Shown here: one piece after another, positions 31,712-46,044 of the stretch | Layout: every line of letters starts with the position of its first letter | How positions within the stretch are numbered: the stretch's first letter is position 1 | Source: Primula veris | Taxonomy: Eukaryota; Streptophyta; Magnoliopsida; Ericales; Primulaceae | Direction of reading: 5' to 3' | NCBI GenBank assembly: GCA_963682055.1 | Contig: OY821745.1 | Location: forward strand, 23,371,342-23,435,341 | DNA: 64,000 nucleotides | Position numbers and translations under genes: made by a program | The notes under the pieces: model-generated | Database searches by the model: none | What the model saw: the letters and a program-made list of their open reading frames with translations, nothing else | Told to the model about the DNA's origin: nothing

Positions 31712-32397
31712 CTTCCACGAAGAAGTTTGACCCGGCATTTATAACCTGATGACTAGAGAGACACTTGTTTTGCCACAAAAAAATATGACCCCATCATTGT
31801 TGTTATGTCCTAGATTCCAGAGTTTTAGGACCTTACTATTCGGGTTTCAGTTTCTTTCAATTGCCGATATTTTACAAAAAAAATAGATTGGGTAATGATT
31901 ATTCTACAGAGAAATTCAAGGTCTTTTGAGCTTTCTCTATGCGGTACATTACTCGATTTGTGAAGAAGTACAAGGTGCTCACACTCGGAAAAAGAGTCAC
32001 CACCATGTGGTTAATTAGGCTCAGCTCCCCCAAGTGCATCAGACACTTGGACGAATATGTGTTGAGTTATTGCCAGGGGTCCATTTACTTCATTCGAAAC
32101 GAGGCTGTCTTAAAAATTATCCAATTCAGTTTTAGCAATGAGACATTCCGTCAAGGCGTCTAGTCATTTGCCAAAACATAACCCCTAATTTGAAGCATAA
32201 ATTTGTTAGTGATGATGATGACTGGTCCGTACTTTTGGCAGTTGGAAAGGAAACTATGGTTGGTTTCTTAGAATTGAGTGATGATGATGTTGCACCGCCC
32301 GATCCTGTTTTCAAACTTCAAAGTTGGAACAAAGTGACTGGCACATAGTGGGTGAAGTTCAACGTTCTCACACAAGTAGAAAATGGAAAGTACTTGG

Positions 32398-32764
32398 GCG
32401 GGAAAAAATATGTTTAGTCTAGTGTATTAACAGTGTTTAACAATTTAGGTAATAGAGTATCACTTTTAACAATTTTTGTATTAAGCTACAAATTTTTGCC
32501 CAATTAAGGACCTAAAAGAATAAAATGAAGAAATTAATGTTATTATATCTCAAATTTTGGGATCTATTTATGAAGTACGTTGACAAAATTACACTCATTA
32601 TATAATAAGTGAGAGAACGTTAGTGCAATTTCGTCATTTTGTTTAACATCGGGTCCTCAATTATGACAAAATCTATACATTAGTAACTAAATTGTTAAAA
32701 ATGGTACTCGAGTACCTAATTTGTTAACCACTGGTAGTAGAGTACACGAAACGTATTTTTTTCC
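32398..32764. mobile_element. MITE in the FBA domain (unit B)
   Basis: This is the same element at the same site as 3677-4043, flanked by tacttgg on both sides. It shows a few substitutions relative to unit A. Confidence 0.8.
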
Positions 32765-33032
32765 TACTTGGTCCACCTTGGATTTTCGGATGAGTCGGTA
32801 CAAGATCTGAGGGTAGAGCTTGTAGCTCAATATATTACAAGACCACCTAAGCATTTGAATCTTTACACGTATAAGCTATGGATTTCTCCAAAGTCGTTTG
32901 CTTTTAAACCTAGTCTTTTGCCTCTGCCGTGAGTTTCATATATGTCTTCTCTGTAATAATTTACTGTGATATGTAGCCATGGGAAAAAAATACGTTTAGT
33001 GTACTTTTTATGATCATTGTAAGTTGAACCAT

Positions 33033-33103
33033 TTTCTCTCAAAGTGTATAATTCATGAATCTTTGTAAAAGAGAGATTCATGAATTACACACTTTGAGAG
33101 AAA
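33033..33103. repeat. Hairpin with ~29-bp arms (unit B)
   Basis: This is the counterpart of 4312-4382, with identical arms and one changed base at the loop edge (gaatcttt against gaatcatt). Confidence 0.85.
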
Positions 33104-34104
33104 CACTTCATAGGATGAGATACTAGAGAGATTGATAGTCGATAACCTAGAAGTGAGTAGATAGGCATATACGTGAGTGAAGTTTAGTATTGTAAGACCA
33201 ATGTCTATTCATTATTCCTTACAATATCAATATAAAACAGGGTGAGTGTCCCGAAAACGTAGACCAGGATTAGGTCGAACTCTGTAATTAAACTGTGGTG
33301 TCATTTAATTACAGTTTGTTATTGATTCCATATTTAGTAACAACTCCGATTATACCTATAGTTTAACTGATAAGCATAACCGCACTTCAAACTAAGAAAA
33401 ATGTTATTACAAGATGTTATAAAATAATCGACATGTTTATAAGGGACGGAAGATCTTCACTCGATAAAAACTTTATGTCGCAGCCTAAGGGAAAAAAATG
33501 AATAACGGTATAACACTATCATTAACCTCAAATGTGGCACGAAAGCAACTCATACGAATATTTTTATTTTTTTTATAAAATGGATACATCTTTAAAATTT
33601 AAATATTAAATTACATTGGATAAGGCCATATTGTTGTGGACTTGCCTGTTTCGACCAAAAAAGTTTCGGCAAGTTCAGCAACAAACATACTTTGTAGTTA
33701 GCAGGAAGTTAACGTATTCAAATATTTAGAGTGAAAAATAAATCATTAGTTGAAAGAAACTTCTTAAATTTCCTATCTGTATGATTTTTTAAGTAACTGT
33801 GCCCGTACGAAAGATGTTTATAATCTGCAATCCAATGTATTGAAAAATATAAATCTTGTACTGTTGTTCATAATAAACTCAATATTACTACAGCTATTCA
33901 AAAATGTCAGTAAAGAACATATCCAGATAGCGACAGTTTTTTCATTAAAATGTTATGAAAGTGAATTAATGACGGTCTCTAGACTCAAGTATAAGTGTCA
34001 GACTGACACCGGGTGTATCTAGCAAGACTCTTCCTTTTCTCATCATATACATTTGATAGTGTAATTAAAAATAGAGGAATAGTTCTAAAACAATAAAATG
34101 GAGG

Positions 34105-34961
34105 AAACAACAGAAATGATCATGAAGCATAGAGAAGAGATGATGATGATGGATTAATCCTGGTCAAATCCGACCCAACGACCCGCCCATTTCCTCAACC
34201 CAATTCTCTCCTCCTCCAACCTTCCTTTTACCACCTTGAACTCTCACCACCAAAACCTTCCTAGCCGCAAGGCATTTAATGGATGGAAAAGCCCGCTTCG
34301 GAAATGGAACGAACGGGTTGACAAAATGCAACCTCTCCACTAGTCCACATGGCACTAAGCCGTATCTATCATGCCATCATGACCTCTAAAAATCAAATTA
34401 GACAAGATGTGAATATTTTTCTAGAGCTAGTCAAGAGGTGGTGCAATGCGACGAACACTTTTATATTTCCTTGAGGAGAGGCGAGAGTTACGCTGGAAGA
34501 TGTTTTTGTTCTAGGTGGGTATTCGGTTCTTGGTGAATCCCATTATATCTCCGATTAAGACCGTCATAAAATGGAGTTTATCCGGATAGATGAGAAATTA
34601 AACAATGTGAGAGAAGAAATAAACAAGTCGAAATCTAAAAAAGTTGGTCAAGTTATGTGGATGGATCATTTTATGGAGAGTGGGGGTTAAGTTGAGCAGT
34701 AAGCTTTTCTGGTTCTCTGGCTATTGCGATATGTGTTCCTGTTCTTGAGAAATGTGGTTGGGAGACATCTTCACAAGATTGCGTTTGGGCTTGTCAGATG
34801 GATGAGAGTGGCGCTTGCTCCTGTTGTGCTTGTTTATCTTTAGAGAGACTTGAGTTCCTTGAAGGAACAAATAGTTGTTTGTAGTGAAGAAAAGGCGATC
34901 AATGATAGACTTAATCTGTGTTCACAAATACAGTTAGTTCAGATTTGAGTTTGGGAAAGAT
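34105..34961 (+). pseudogene. PMD pseudogene, left arm (unit B)
   Basis: This is the counterpart of 5384-6240, with the same stops and frame changes. It adds no information on function beyond unit A. Confidence 0.78.
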
Positions 34962-35290
34962 TTCCTAATATTAGTCCACGACATAATATTATCGGGGAGG
35001 GTGAGCTGAGAATGAGTCGTTAGAATGAGTCGTTGGAAAGATATTGGTACAAGATTAGATGTCAATGGTGCTAAAGAGTTCGTTTGGAGGCCTTACACTA
35101 TGCCGGGAAGTATCTATCCAGAAATGTAAAATGGATCTCCACCTTTTCAGGTATGCAAGATGATTATATGTCATTTGCTAAATTTATTAGGGTATCTGAA
35201 TTAGTAAGTCTAGATTGTATACAATCATATTCTCCACATCATTGCCTTCAACAACAATTTTCTGGACAAACTTTGAGTCCTTCCACCAAT

Positions 35291-36616
35291 TCAAGTACCA
35301 TTTTGTGAAAGCATATTCATCTGTTTTTGGCGGTATATACAATTTCTCATCTCCAACTTTCTTATTGAAAATTTTCCAAACGATTCAGAAGTACTGTCGA
35401 AGCAAGCCACTTTCCCAGGGATATCCTGATCCATCCTAAATTTCATCGAGACACGATGTGGATAATATGATTGTATACAATCTAGCCCTACTAATTCAGA
35501 TACCCTAATAAATGTAGCAAATGACATATAATCATCTTGCATACTTGAAAAAGTGAAGATCCATTTTTCATTTTCCGTATAGAAATTGTGCTTCCCCGAC
35601 GTAGTGTAAGGCCTCCAAACGAACTCCTTAGCACCATTGTTGATTGCCAATCTCACCCTCTCTCTCATCATGTACCAATATCCTTCCAACAACTTATTCT
35701 CAACTCACCCTCCCCGATAATATTATGTCATGTGATAATATTTGGAAATCTTTCCCAAGCTCAAATCTGAACTAACTGCATTTGTGACCACATATTAAGT
35801 CTATCATTGATCGCATTTTCTTCATTACAAACAACTATTTGTTCCTTCAAGGAACTTAAGTCCTCGTAAAGATACGTTAGCACAACATGAGCAAGCGCCA
35901 CTCTCGTCCCTCTGACAAGCCCAAATGCAATCATTTGAAGATGTCTCCCAACCACATCTCTCGAGAACGGGAAGTCGGGAACACATATCGCGATATCTAG
36001 AAAATGAGAAAAGCCTCTTGCTCAACTTCACCCCCACTCCCCATAAAATGATCCATCCACATCACTTGACCAACTTTTTTAGATTTTGACTTGTTCATTT
36101 CTCCTCTTACCTTTTTTAATTTCTCGTTTATCCGGATAAACTCCACTTCATGACAGTCTTCAATCAGAGATATAACGGATTCACCAAGAACCAAATACCC
36201 ACCTAGAACAAAGACATCTTCGAGCGTAATACTCGCCTCTCCCCACAAAAAAAATAAGTGTTCTTCGCGTCGCACCACCTCTCGGCTAGCGCTAGAACAA
36301 TATTCACATCTTGTTTAATTTGGTTTTTAGAAGCCATGATGGCATGATAGATACGGGATTTGTGCCAGGTGGACTGGTGGAAAAGTTGAATTTTGTTGAC
36401 CCATTAGTTTCATTTTCGAAGCGGGCTTTTCCATCCGATGAATGCCGCATGGCTAGGAAGGTTTTTGTGGTGAGAGTTGAAGGTGGTAAATGGAAGGTTG
36501 GAGGAGGAGAGAATTGGGTTGAGGAAATGAGCGGGTCGTCGGGTTGGGTTTGACCCGGAATCCATCATCGTCATCTCTTCTTTATGCTCCATGATCATTT
36601 CCGTTGTTTCCTCCAT
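35291..36616 (-). pseudogene. PMD pseudogene, right arm (unit B)
   Basis: This is the counterpart of 6570-7895. The three frames (36616-36410, 36278-35997 and 35692-35291) carry the same PMD motifs, including GEASITLEDVFVLGGY and GAKEFVWRPYTTS. Confidence 0.8.
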
Positions 36617-36790
36617 TTTTTTTGAGAACCATTCTTCTGTTTTTAATTACAGTATATATGTATGTATCTAATCTATATGATGAGAAGAGGAAGAGTCTTG
36701 TTAGATACACCTGGTATCAGTCTGACAGTTGTACTTGAGTCTAGAAACTGTCTTCAATTTACTTTTATTATATTTTAATGAAAAAACTTG

Positions 36791-37679
36791 TCTCTATCTG
36801 GAGATGTTCTATATGGAACTCGTTTGGCTATTGCTCCAGCAGTTGTTGCTGTGGTTTACCAAGATTTGAGTTCGATAAAAAATATGTTAGTATCTCCTTC
36901 GTAGGGATCAGACAGAAAAAGGGTTAGTTCTAAAACAAACATTTGGGCACCGTTTCAATTGGTGCAGATTTGGGTTTGGGAGATCAGGTTTTTAACTTTT
37001 AAGGCCAACCCTAATCCGATTCAAGTCGGAGAGCCAAGATTTTCCAGGTGGTAAGAACAAATAACATTGAAAACAGACAATCTAAGGAAGGCCTTCAATT
37101 CGGCCGGTGAAGATTTCCAATGGCAACCATACTGTATGGTCGTAAATAATTGGAGATTCAACGAGTTTTATAGGACAAATGGAGATTTAATCAATGTTGA
37201 GACTGGTATGGACGAGGATATAGTCTTTTGCTCTGTGAATTAGACCTAACAAGCTAGTTGGATTGGGAGGTCTTACCCAGAAATATCTGCCACATCTTGT
37301 GGCTATGCAGTTTGGGTACGATCAAGATATTCCTGCTATTGTCCCTAGATTCAACGGAAGTCCTGATTCTGCTTGGGAATATTTCAAGAGACCAGTCAGG
37401 GATACCAATATATATCTACCTCCTCGTCTGTTTGAGTCGGATGTTACTTTTCGATACTTTTCTTGGTAGGTCCTCACTGTGACAGCTAAGGAAGAAAAGA
37501 TTGAGAGCAATGTGGAGAAATCTCACTCGAAAACTGAAATTCAAATCTCTAAGAAACGTACTAAATATAAAGAAGATTGTGATCTTCTCAATGACCTATC
37601 AATTGGAGAGTTATTGGGCCTTGTTCACAAGAACAATGTAGTTGAAAAGGGAGTTGTAAGAGAGCACAAATGTAGTTGA
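36791..37679 (+). pseudogene. PMD pseudogene, 3' fragment (unit B)
   Basis: This is the counterpart of 8070-8958, identical in structure: LAIAPAVVAVVYQDL, NPIQVGEPRFSRW, a stop, then KYLPHLVAMQFGYDQ. Confidence 0.78.
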
Positions 37680-37946
37680 AAAGGGAGTTGTTCACAAGTG
37701 CAGTTGAAGTAGCTATAACACTTGACTATAGTTATTCAAATGTCTATTTCTACCAGGCTTTCATGTTTTGTCACTCAAAGATATCTGAATTCTTAGATGT
37801 TACTAGTAATTAAGATTTGTCACATTGAAAATATATTTGAGGGTCACCTTATTAGAAACATCAGAACTAGATACCACTACGGATTGTCATATACGATTAG
37901 CTGCAATTAGTACTACCACAATGCAAAGATAACATGTCAAAAAAAA

Positions 37947-38256
37947 TTATGAATACCCTAAAGAATGAACGCGTTCTTCAACTTCTTTGGCCTGTTCAAC
38001 ATCAGTGGCATACCATATTTCGCTATAAATTGATCCATCCCAGCTATCAACATCTGTAATTGGAAGAAACATAGTCCGATACGTTTAAAAGTAACAAGCA
38101 TTGAAGTCATGGTAAAAAGGCAAAAAAAAGAAAAAGAAAAATAACCTCGAAGGAAAATGTCGGAGTCGTCAGCATATCCTTTTAATTTCCAGTAAGTGTG
38201 GCCATCAGTATCGGAAATTAGATTTCTTGTTCTGGTAGTCCCATAGCTCCGTTTTT
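37947..38256 (-). pseudogene. Two exons of the unidentified gene (unit B)
   Basis: This is the counterpart of 9226-9535 with the same exon borders and the same open frames (WKLKGYADDSDIFLR, then DVDSWDGSIYSEIWY). No damage has accumulated in either copy. Confidence 0.55.
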
Positions 38257-38690
38257 CTATGAGAATTATTGGCGAATATCAGTTAGATTCTAGGATCAAA
38301 TATTGTAGAGGATGCTAACTCAAATAACGGGCACAATAAAATCTGCCAATATCAGGACATTTACAAAAGTAAATTTCTCTTTACCGATTCCACACTGAAT
38401 CAAAAAAGATTATTAATTTCATTCATTTATTTTTTCAATCCATTTGATTGATTGTTAATCAAATCACAGTCTAAATATTTTTCTTTTTAACTAAGCAACC
38501 CTATCACGTTTTACTAAATATAGATTCAAATTTACAATGGAAAGGCAGTATGAAAATTAACCAAGATCAAAAATAAAAGTTTAAAAACAAACTTGTATAC
38601 TCACTTGGTACACAGAACTTCATCACATAGAAAAGTAAGGATTTTAATCCTTGTTGAAGAGCTTAAACTTCATACTCATCAACTTCCAAA

Positions 38691-38996
38691 TTAATACTGT
38701 CCAACTTCAGTATCTCCAATTCCGGAATTTTCATGTCTTCCATGTTTAAAGACTTTACACCTTCGACGTGTGTCTTTCGATGTTGTCATTTCCGATGTTC
38801 CACGTACTTGAGGATTTAGAGCTTGGTAAATGTCACTTAGAAAATGTTGATATACTTGACATCTCGCACCCTACTATTAGGGAGATTTTGATTTTAGAAT
38901 GTAAGTGTTTCATACTGGTGATCAATGCCCCTAGTCTTTTATGCTTTGAGTTTCTGGAATCCGGAGCTAGAGAGATCCGGATTGATCATTTGAAAG
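38691..38996 (+). pseudogene. F-box/FBD LRR fragment (unit B)
   Basis: This is the counterpart of 9970-10275, with the same frameshift and the same LEDLELGKCHLENVD segment. Confidence 0.7.
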
Positions 38997-39210
38997 GGGG
39001 TGAATGGGTTGGGTTTCGGTTGACCCATACTATTTTAATGATTTTCCAATTTATCTATTCGATGTTATAATGCTTGGTCTTTTGCAAAAAAAGAAAATGT
39101 ATATTTCAGGACTTAAAATAAGGGAGCATTCGATAACGAAGCCATTGGTTCAAGAGGAAGTCGATTCGAAGTTCAAACAAGTAAGTTACGAATTTTCATA
39201 AAATATAAGC

Positions 39211-40171
39211 CAAGCACTGGTGCTATCAAGGGAAGCACTGGTGCTTCACACGTTGAAAACTGACAGAATGTTCCAGAGGCCCAAACATTGGTGCTTCATG
39301 GTTAAAGCACCGGTGCTTCAGATTTCAGGAACTCGAATCCACCAGCAAACACTTCCGCACTGGTGCTCCAAGTTGAAGCACTAGTGCGCCAGTACACAGA
39401 TTCATAAAAATAGCTTTTCAATTTTTTGAACAGTGGCTTTATCTATTGGATATAACCTATAACCAATCCAAACAGTCGTATGGTGTCCAATGGTCATTTT
39501 GGGCTACATATACACCTTCATATCTCTCCCAAATCACCAAGAATGAATCATAACTTCCATTGAAACATAACTCAGTCTCAAACTCCACCAAATCTCACAA
39601 ATTAACTTAGTTAGAAGTAATCAAATAGTGAGGGGTTTTCTAGTATTTGACAATATTGGTAAATAACAAATTATAAGCTCAAACTTGAGAGAGTGATTGG
39701 ATATAGGCTTAAAAGTCAATTTATGACTTAAAGCTCTAGATTAAACATTCGGGTTTACTCAAGGTTTTAGAGGGAGCTTTTAAGCTGGGGTTTTGTATCC
39801 TCTTGTACTTATTAAGATTGTATTCTCGGGTAGAGGGTTGGCAAATCGATTGATTAACTCAGTAGGATTTGTAATGTTGGAAAGAAAATTATAATGAAAT
39901 ACTCGGTAAAGTAATTTTCAAGGAGAGGACGTAGGCGGGTTTGTCAAAATTCAGGTGTCAATCTATGTTCCTTTACTCTTCACTTTCCGCAACTTATTTA
40001 TTTGTGATTGTGCTGTTTGCTTCAACTTATTTATTGTTTATCATCATATATCTATTATTGAAAGTAGATATCGAGCTAGTTGGCTTTTTAGTTGCGCTTA
40101 GAATTGAATTCCGTGAAAAACGCTTAAAAACTTATTCACCCCCAATTTAAGGTTTCGCCATCTCGGGCCAA
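39211..40171 (+). mobile_element. Ty1-copia LTR remnant (unit B)
   Basis: This is the counterpart of 10490-11450, including the repeated gcactggtgct motif; one motif copy carries a T to C change (tggtgctcc at 39362-39370). Confidence 0.6.
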
Positions 40172-40710
40172 CAATGGAGATAGTTGGAGCTGCAACCTTC
40201 TCCGCCCTCATTTGGATAAAAAAAAAATATATACAATTTTACAATATATATTGATTAAAGTCTTCAAATATTAGCGTTTCAACCCCCATTACCAAAATTT
40301 AAAGTCTGTAACCCTTTCAATTTTTAAGTTTCGTCCATGTGTACTTAAACAAACGGGATCCCTTGGGTTGACGAGTTTTATGCCCATTCCTAAATTAATT
40401 GAGAGTTTCTATGATCCAATCTGCTTCCTTAACAATACTCTTGTTACATACTCCTATGGTAATTATAACTAAGAACTAAGAAATAATCTCAAATATCTCT
40501 AAAAACCTATATATATTGTCCTTGATATAAAGTTGTAGCAGCAAAAATAGAACTAACTCAGAAGAAAGAATACAAATTCTAATGAAGGGGTTTCTTTAGT
40601 AAGAATATAGTATAAATATCAACGAAAAGGAAAGAAAAAAACTATATTTATTAATCAGAATATGTAAAACAAACAAGTAAGTATTGCTAATTTGTTTCTA
40701 ATTTTGTGAA

Positions 40711-42161
40711 AAATATTTATCTAGATTTGTGTTTTAATACTTATTAGCTATAGGTTAGGGAGAGAGAAGTAGAGAGTGAGAGGGAACAATATATAATATT
40801 ATTGGTGAATGAATGAGAGATATACGATCACCTAACCCTAATAGTAGGGTAGAAAGTATGGTTACAAAATCTACTTAGTGCCCAAGCAAGATATCTAATA
40901 GTAAGGAGCAAGACTCCACTATAACCTTTTATAATATTCTAGAACCTTCTACAAGACTCCTTCTCATACGTCTTGAGTTATTCGTTTTCATGCAGTCGAT
41001 TTGATTCGAGTTCATTCGCAGTGCTAAATACATAAAACCTTAGGGTCAGAAAATCTAGTGTGGGACAAAATCGGTACATAGGAGAAACTGTGTAGTTGAA
41101 TGATATAGGCCAAAATTTCATTTAAGTAACTAAACATAAAATAGTGTTACTCATTAAAACCTTGATAGAGCAAATCCAATGGAAAAATCTATGATCGAAG
41201 GAAAAAGAGTGTAACCGTGGTAGTAGTAGAGGTTCAACTACAAAGCAGCTGTCTCATCAAAATCTTGACAGAATAAACCCAATGGAAAAAACCTCTAGTC
41301 GAAGGACAAAAAAGTAAACAGTGGTAAAAAGTATAAGACAAAATACTCTCTCTGATTTCAGGAACGTATAACAGGGAACGTGTCTCGTTAAAAACTTTGC
41401 CAAGAAAAACCTAGTTAGAAAAAACATTGGATTAAGAACAAAAAAAACATACAAGTATAAAATAAGATGCTCCTGCTCACTTGCACACGATAGGGTGCGA
41501 GATAACAAATTGATATGCATGGTATATTTAGAGATTCATGTTACAAACACGAAACCAATAGCATATGTAATACATATTATGTTTGCTATTAACATTAACA
41601 TGCGGCCTTCAAGCAAGCAAAAGTGGTTATACATGGAAGGTGGATTTATTCTTACACATGCAAATTCTATAACCAAACAAAATAGGATGCATACGGGTGT
41701 AACATGTGATTTAGCTTAAACAATTAATATGCGTATAACATGTGACGTGTACAGTATAAAAAAATTTGCATACGGGTACCTTACTCTTGATACGTTGATA
41801 AATGTCGATATAACAATAAACCAATAAACCCGGATAAATCTCAAGATTTATATTATAGAACCAGAATACTAGTTGTACTCTAATCTTCAATAACAGTGCT
41901 GATAACGTATTTGTAATACTTATTAACTATAGCTTAGGGAAGGAGAAGTAAAGAGAGAGAGAGGGGACAATATAATATTATTATCAATGAATGAATTAGA
42001 GATATAAGACCGCAGAATCCTTCTTATATAGTAGAAGTTAGGGTTAAAAACCTTATTTAGGACCCAAGCAAGATCCCTAATAGTAACCAGAAAGACTCCC
42101 CTAGAACTTTCCAGAATCTTCTAGAACATTCTACAAAAAAATTGTTTTTTTTATGGAAATA
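40711..42161. mobile_element. Deleted LTR-retrotransposon remnant (unit B)
   Basis: This is the counterpart of 11990-13440, with the same flanking direct repeats and three internal imperfect repeats. Confidence 0.55.
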
Positions 42162-42340
42162 CTTGTGTGCCTTTTTAAAGCATACTATAAGATTTTTGTA
42201 AGTCGTCTATTTGGTCCAGACATTATCCTGGCTTTTCTAAAATATCCTAAAACAAACTTAATAAGATTTTAGTCTATTTGTTTTCATGTTATGTCCAAGT
42301 ATTATCATGACCCTTCTAACCAATTAATCGTCAACTGTTT

Positions 42341-42681
42341 GGCTTTGGTTCTGTTTTGACCAAAATAATAATTAAAACCGAACCAAACCAAACTAATTTT
42401 GAAGAAAAATACTGTGTAAAAGTTTCACTAAGATATGAGTTTATAACTATTTTATCACAAAATAAAACTCAATTGCATTTTTGATACAACTTATAAAGTT
42501 TGTACATTATAAACTGACAATATCGGTTTGCTTTGACTTGGTTCGGTTTCGAATCACTAAAACCACTAACCGAACCGATTAGATCGATTTATGGATTTAT
42601 AAACCAAACCAACCCAAAAGACAATCCGGTTTGTTTGGTTTATGATCGCTTGGTTCGGCTTTTTTGTTCTCGTACCCCCTT
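42341..42681. mobile_element. MITE-like ggttcggttt repeat (unit B)
   Basis: This is the counterpart of 13620-13960. One substitution makes the left part read aaccgaaccaaacc, closer to the inverse of the right end. Confidence 0.5.
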
Positions 42682-44212
42682 GTGCATGGTTTTCTTTTGA
42701 TTTTGTTAAAACTTAAAATGTGAGAAAGTGCGATCGTTCCTTTTTAATCTTAATTGGAATTAATGTTATTTTTAGTAGTTTAGGAGTACGAACGGACAAA
42801 ATAGGCATGGTTTGACCCGAATCAAACATGGTGTATGTGGCCAAAATATACAATTTTATACCAAACCAAATTTTATGCATCCGTTGATTTGGTTGGGTTT
42901 GGATGGAGAAATATGACAATTAGGTTTGGATCAAAGTTTTCCAAATTGTTCACTAATGGTTTTGGAAAACGATTTCACCTAACGTGTTGAAATCCTAACC
43001 ATTTACACCCTTAATAACAATATATTAGAGCTTGAGGAATAATGACAACCCAAAGATTCATGTATATTTCTCAAAACAAATTTATTGTTGAAACTAGAAA
43101 GTACAAACCATCTAAAATAACTCTTTGTTCGTCTTTATATCTTTAGAAATACTAGTGAATGAAGAATTTAACTGGTTTATAAAGAAAAGGTACAAATAAA
43201 AATTCATAACATAATGCAATTTTTTATATATAAGTAAATGGGAAAGATTACCGTTTTTTTAGAGATAATGATCGCCATACATTTGCATCAATGCCTACAT
43301 CATCTTCGAGTCCGGATCATCTAACTCCTAGTCTATGTCCCCTTTCGTATCCGCTTTCTTTTTTAACCCAATATATTTGTTAAAAAAATTGAAAAACTTT
43401 ATGCAATATTATGAAATTTGTATATAATATATTATAAAAGTCTATAAAAATGTGTAACAAGTTGTAAAAATATATAATTTGGGCAAAAATAAGCAAGGAA
43501 CGAAAGGTAAAGAAAGTAGGGGACGAGGATCCGGACTCATCATTTTCCATTCTTGTAGGCGCATCAGAATTAGAGTTATGTCGAGGGTTATACAATTCTA
43601 GTTAATCGGCTTATTATATTCGAGCCCCAACAAGTGTCAAAAAGGGATTGGTTGTGGTGAGCTGTAGATTTGTCAGCATAATATCCACGTATAATGAGAA
43701 TACCTTTCTTTCCATTAAATACTCAATACGTATTGATACAATGTTTCTAGTCTAAAATACATAATTTAATGTTACTTTTATTTATTTATTTATTATTTAT
43801 TGATTAATTTCATAATGGTTATGAATAACGTTGTACATATTATTTATATGTACATATTAATGTGGAGATGATTTTCCGTAGTATAAAACAATACAAAACA
43901 CTTAAACGACTTGATTAAATTACTTCGTTTTTCAAATGTTTACCTTAGTAAGCGGTCGGGGTCTTCACTAAAACTAAAATTACTAGGTAAAAAAGTAAAC
44001 ATTAAGATACTAAAATCTTACACCCATTTTGAATCATTGGCAGAGCTACAGTATACTGCAAACCCTTAAATTGAGCATAATGCATCATTTTATACAAGCA
44101 AATCAAGGGTGGCCTCTTTGGTAGGAGGGGCAATCGCCTCTCGCCTCACGACTTCAAATACTTTCTAGGCGTCACGATGTTGAAGGTCACAAAAATAATT
44201 AATTTAATTTAT

Positions 44213-44245
<33 letters not shown>

Positions 44246-45770
44246 TAACAAAAATATACGTGTAAATATATGCTAGTAAAAAAACTTCACCCCCACCTAA
44301 ACTAATTTAAGACCGCCAAGCCCGAAATTTCTTGTGTTTCGAAAGTGAATCTATCAAATTTGATCAACCATTGACGCCATTAGAAACATTTGCCGGTAAC
44401 CAAAGCGTCACGAAATAATCAAAAGGAAGGAGTAAGCATGACCATAACATAGAAATCACACTTGGAAAGGGTGTGTTAGATCAGTTAAGTCTTCCGGTCT
44501 TAGATTCTCCGGAATTCAAATTTATTGTATTTCGCCTCTACACATCTTCACTTTGTTTTCTGGGCTCTAGTGAGTTACACGCATAGTTCGAAAAGGTCAA
44601 ATCTCTGATACTTTTTTTTTTGTAATGGGATGGAGTTTCTCATGGAAATAATAATTCTTATTTTCTTTTGCCTCAAAATATTTGAGCGTGTCGAAGCACG
44701 CATATAATCACGTCATCGAAGATTTTTTCTTCAAAAAAATGCAAGGAAAATGAAGTTAAGATGACTGTGGATTTAAAAAACATCTCCCACCTTTTCTAAC
44801 ATATTTTAGAAACACACGTTAAGAATGAAGTTAATGATACCATCTCACCTTAGAAGAGTTATGATGACTAATAATTTGTATCTTAATTATCTTCCTTGGA
44901 CCAAATGTATACATATTTCATATTTGCCATGTTTGCTTGCGGTATAAAAGGTGCTACAGGATTAATAGTCTCGTGAGACACACGTTATATATATATGAAT
45001 TGTTTATTTACACAAATTGTTTACACAAATTGTATTCGGTGTTGTATAAAATATAATACTAATTATAATACAATTTATTTTAATAAAGGGTATAACTAAT
45101 AACACATATATGAAGAAGGTATTATTTATCGCACTAATAGTAGCTAGTTATAAATTATAGCCTATTATATTATCATGTAAACAAACATGACACTCAAATT
45201 ACAAAATTGTTATACCTACCTATAAGAGTATTATTGGCTTTTACAATTTTAGTAACCAACATTTACGTTTTATGAACTTAGCAACAAACTAATTTTCGTA
45301 CAATTAAGGGTTGCACAACCATAAATCGACGAAATTTCAATCCGTATGTCTCACATTTATGATCTTGTAACGAACGTCGACAGAATCGTACTCACTGTAT
45401 GATACGTGGTCAACCGTGACCAACCGGCACTTTCGTCATTCTGTCCAGTATCATTCCCTTTTAAGTAGATGAAATTAGGCAGTTCACTGTCTAAATATAA
45501 TTAAAAAAAAAAACTAAGACTTTACCAACTTTACAAACTAAGAAAATCCGCAATATCTATGTAATATTTCTTTTTAAGTAGAAATTGTTAGTTAACAACA
45601 AATTTATTTAACACTGGTTATGTTATATCATTCAGTAACTTGAATTTAACAATAGACCTTTTGTTGATGATGACGTGCCAAAAACAATTAACACGCTTAT
45701 ATAATTAACTATTTATTCCACAATACTAACCATGAATTAACATAAAAATATATATATACATATAGGGGGA
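42682..45770. other. AT-rich spacer, no gene (unit B)
   Basis: This is the counterpart of about 13961-17090, with small indels at TA runs. It lacks the ~80-bp element found at 15492 in A. No coding sequence is supported. Confidence 0.55.
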
Positions 45771-45795
45771 GGATCTATACACACATAAAAAAACA
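45771..45795. mobile_element. Fragment of the ~80-bp element at a new site
   Basis: The string aggggga-ggatctatacacac and the A-run after it match the first part of 15492-15572. At this position unit A has different sequence (actgaattaaaatggcaaac). Only the beginning of the element is present, directly after a TA run. Confidence 0.45.
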
Positions 45796-46044
45796 TGCAT
45801 ATGTGACATTTAATATACATTTTAGTGGAGTTGTGTTAATATTTAACATATAAAAATTAACAAGACTGAAAAAAAACCAAAAAACCATTATGGTCGGTCT
45901 AAGATAATAAATGGAAAAAAATACGTTTAGTGTATTGTATATCTAGTGTTTAACGATTTAGATACCGGAGTATCAATTTTAACAATTGAGATATCAAAAT
46001 ACGAAATTTGTCATAATTGAGAATATACTGTTAAACAAAACGAT

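Larger units (their letters stand above)
30865..32932 (+). pseudogene. F-box/FBA pseudogene, right arm (unit B)
   Basis: This is the counterpart of 2206-4211, with the same split F-box, the same in-frame stop in the FBA domain and the same MITE insertion. It additionally carries a 61-bp tandem duplication at 31590-31711. The C-terminus FKPSLLPLP ends at 32930-32932. Confidence 0.8.
28876..33033. repeat. Long inverted repeat of two F-box pseudogenes (unit B)
   Basis: This is the unit B copy of 190-4312, with the same arm order and centre (near 30350-30520). It differs by a 26-bp loss in the left arm, a 61-bp tandem gain in the right arm and a few substitutions. The (ATT)n run just before the left arm is 12 bp longer than in A. 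Confidence 0.9.
34105..36616. repeat. Long inverted repeat of two PMD pseudogenes (unit B)
   Basis: This is the counterpart of 5384-7895 with almost no differences (for example one changed base at about 34269). The arms are 34105-35240 and 35458-36616. Confidence 0.9.
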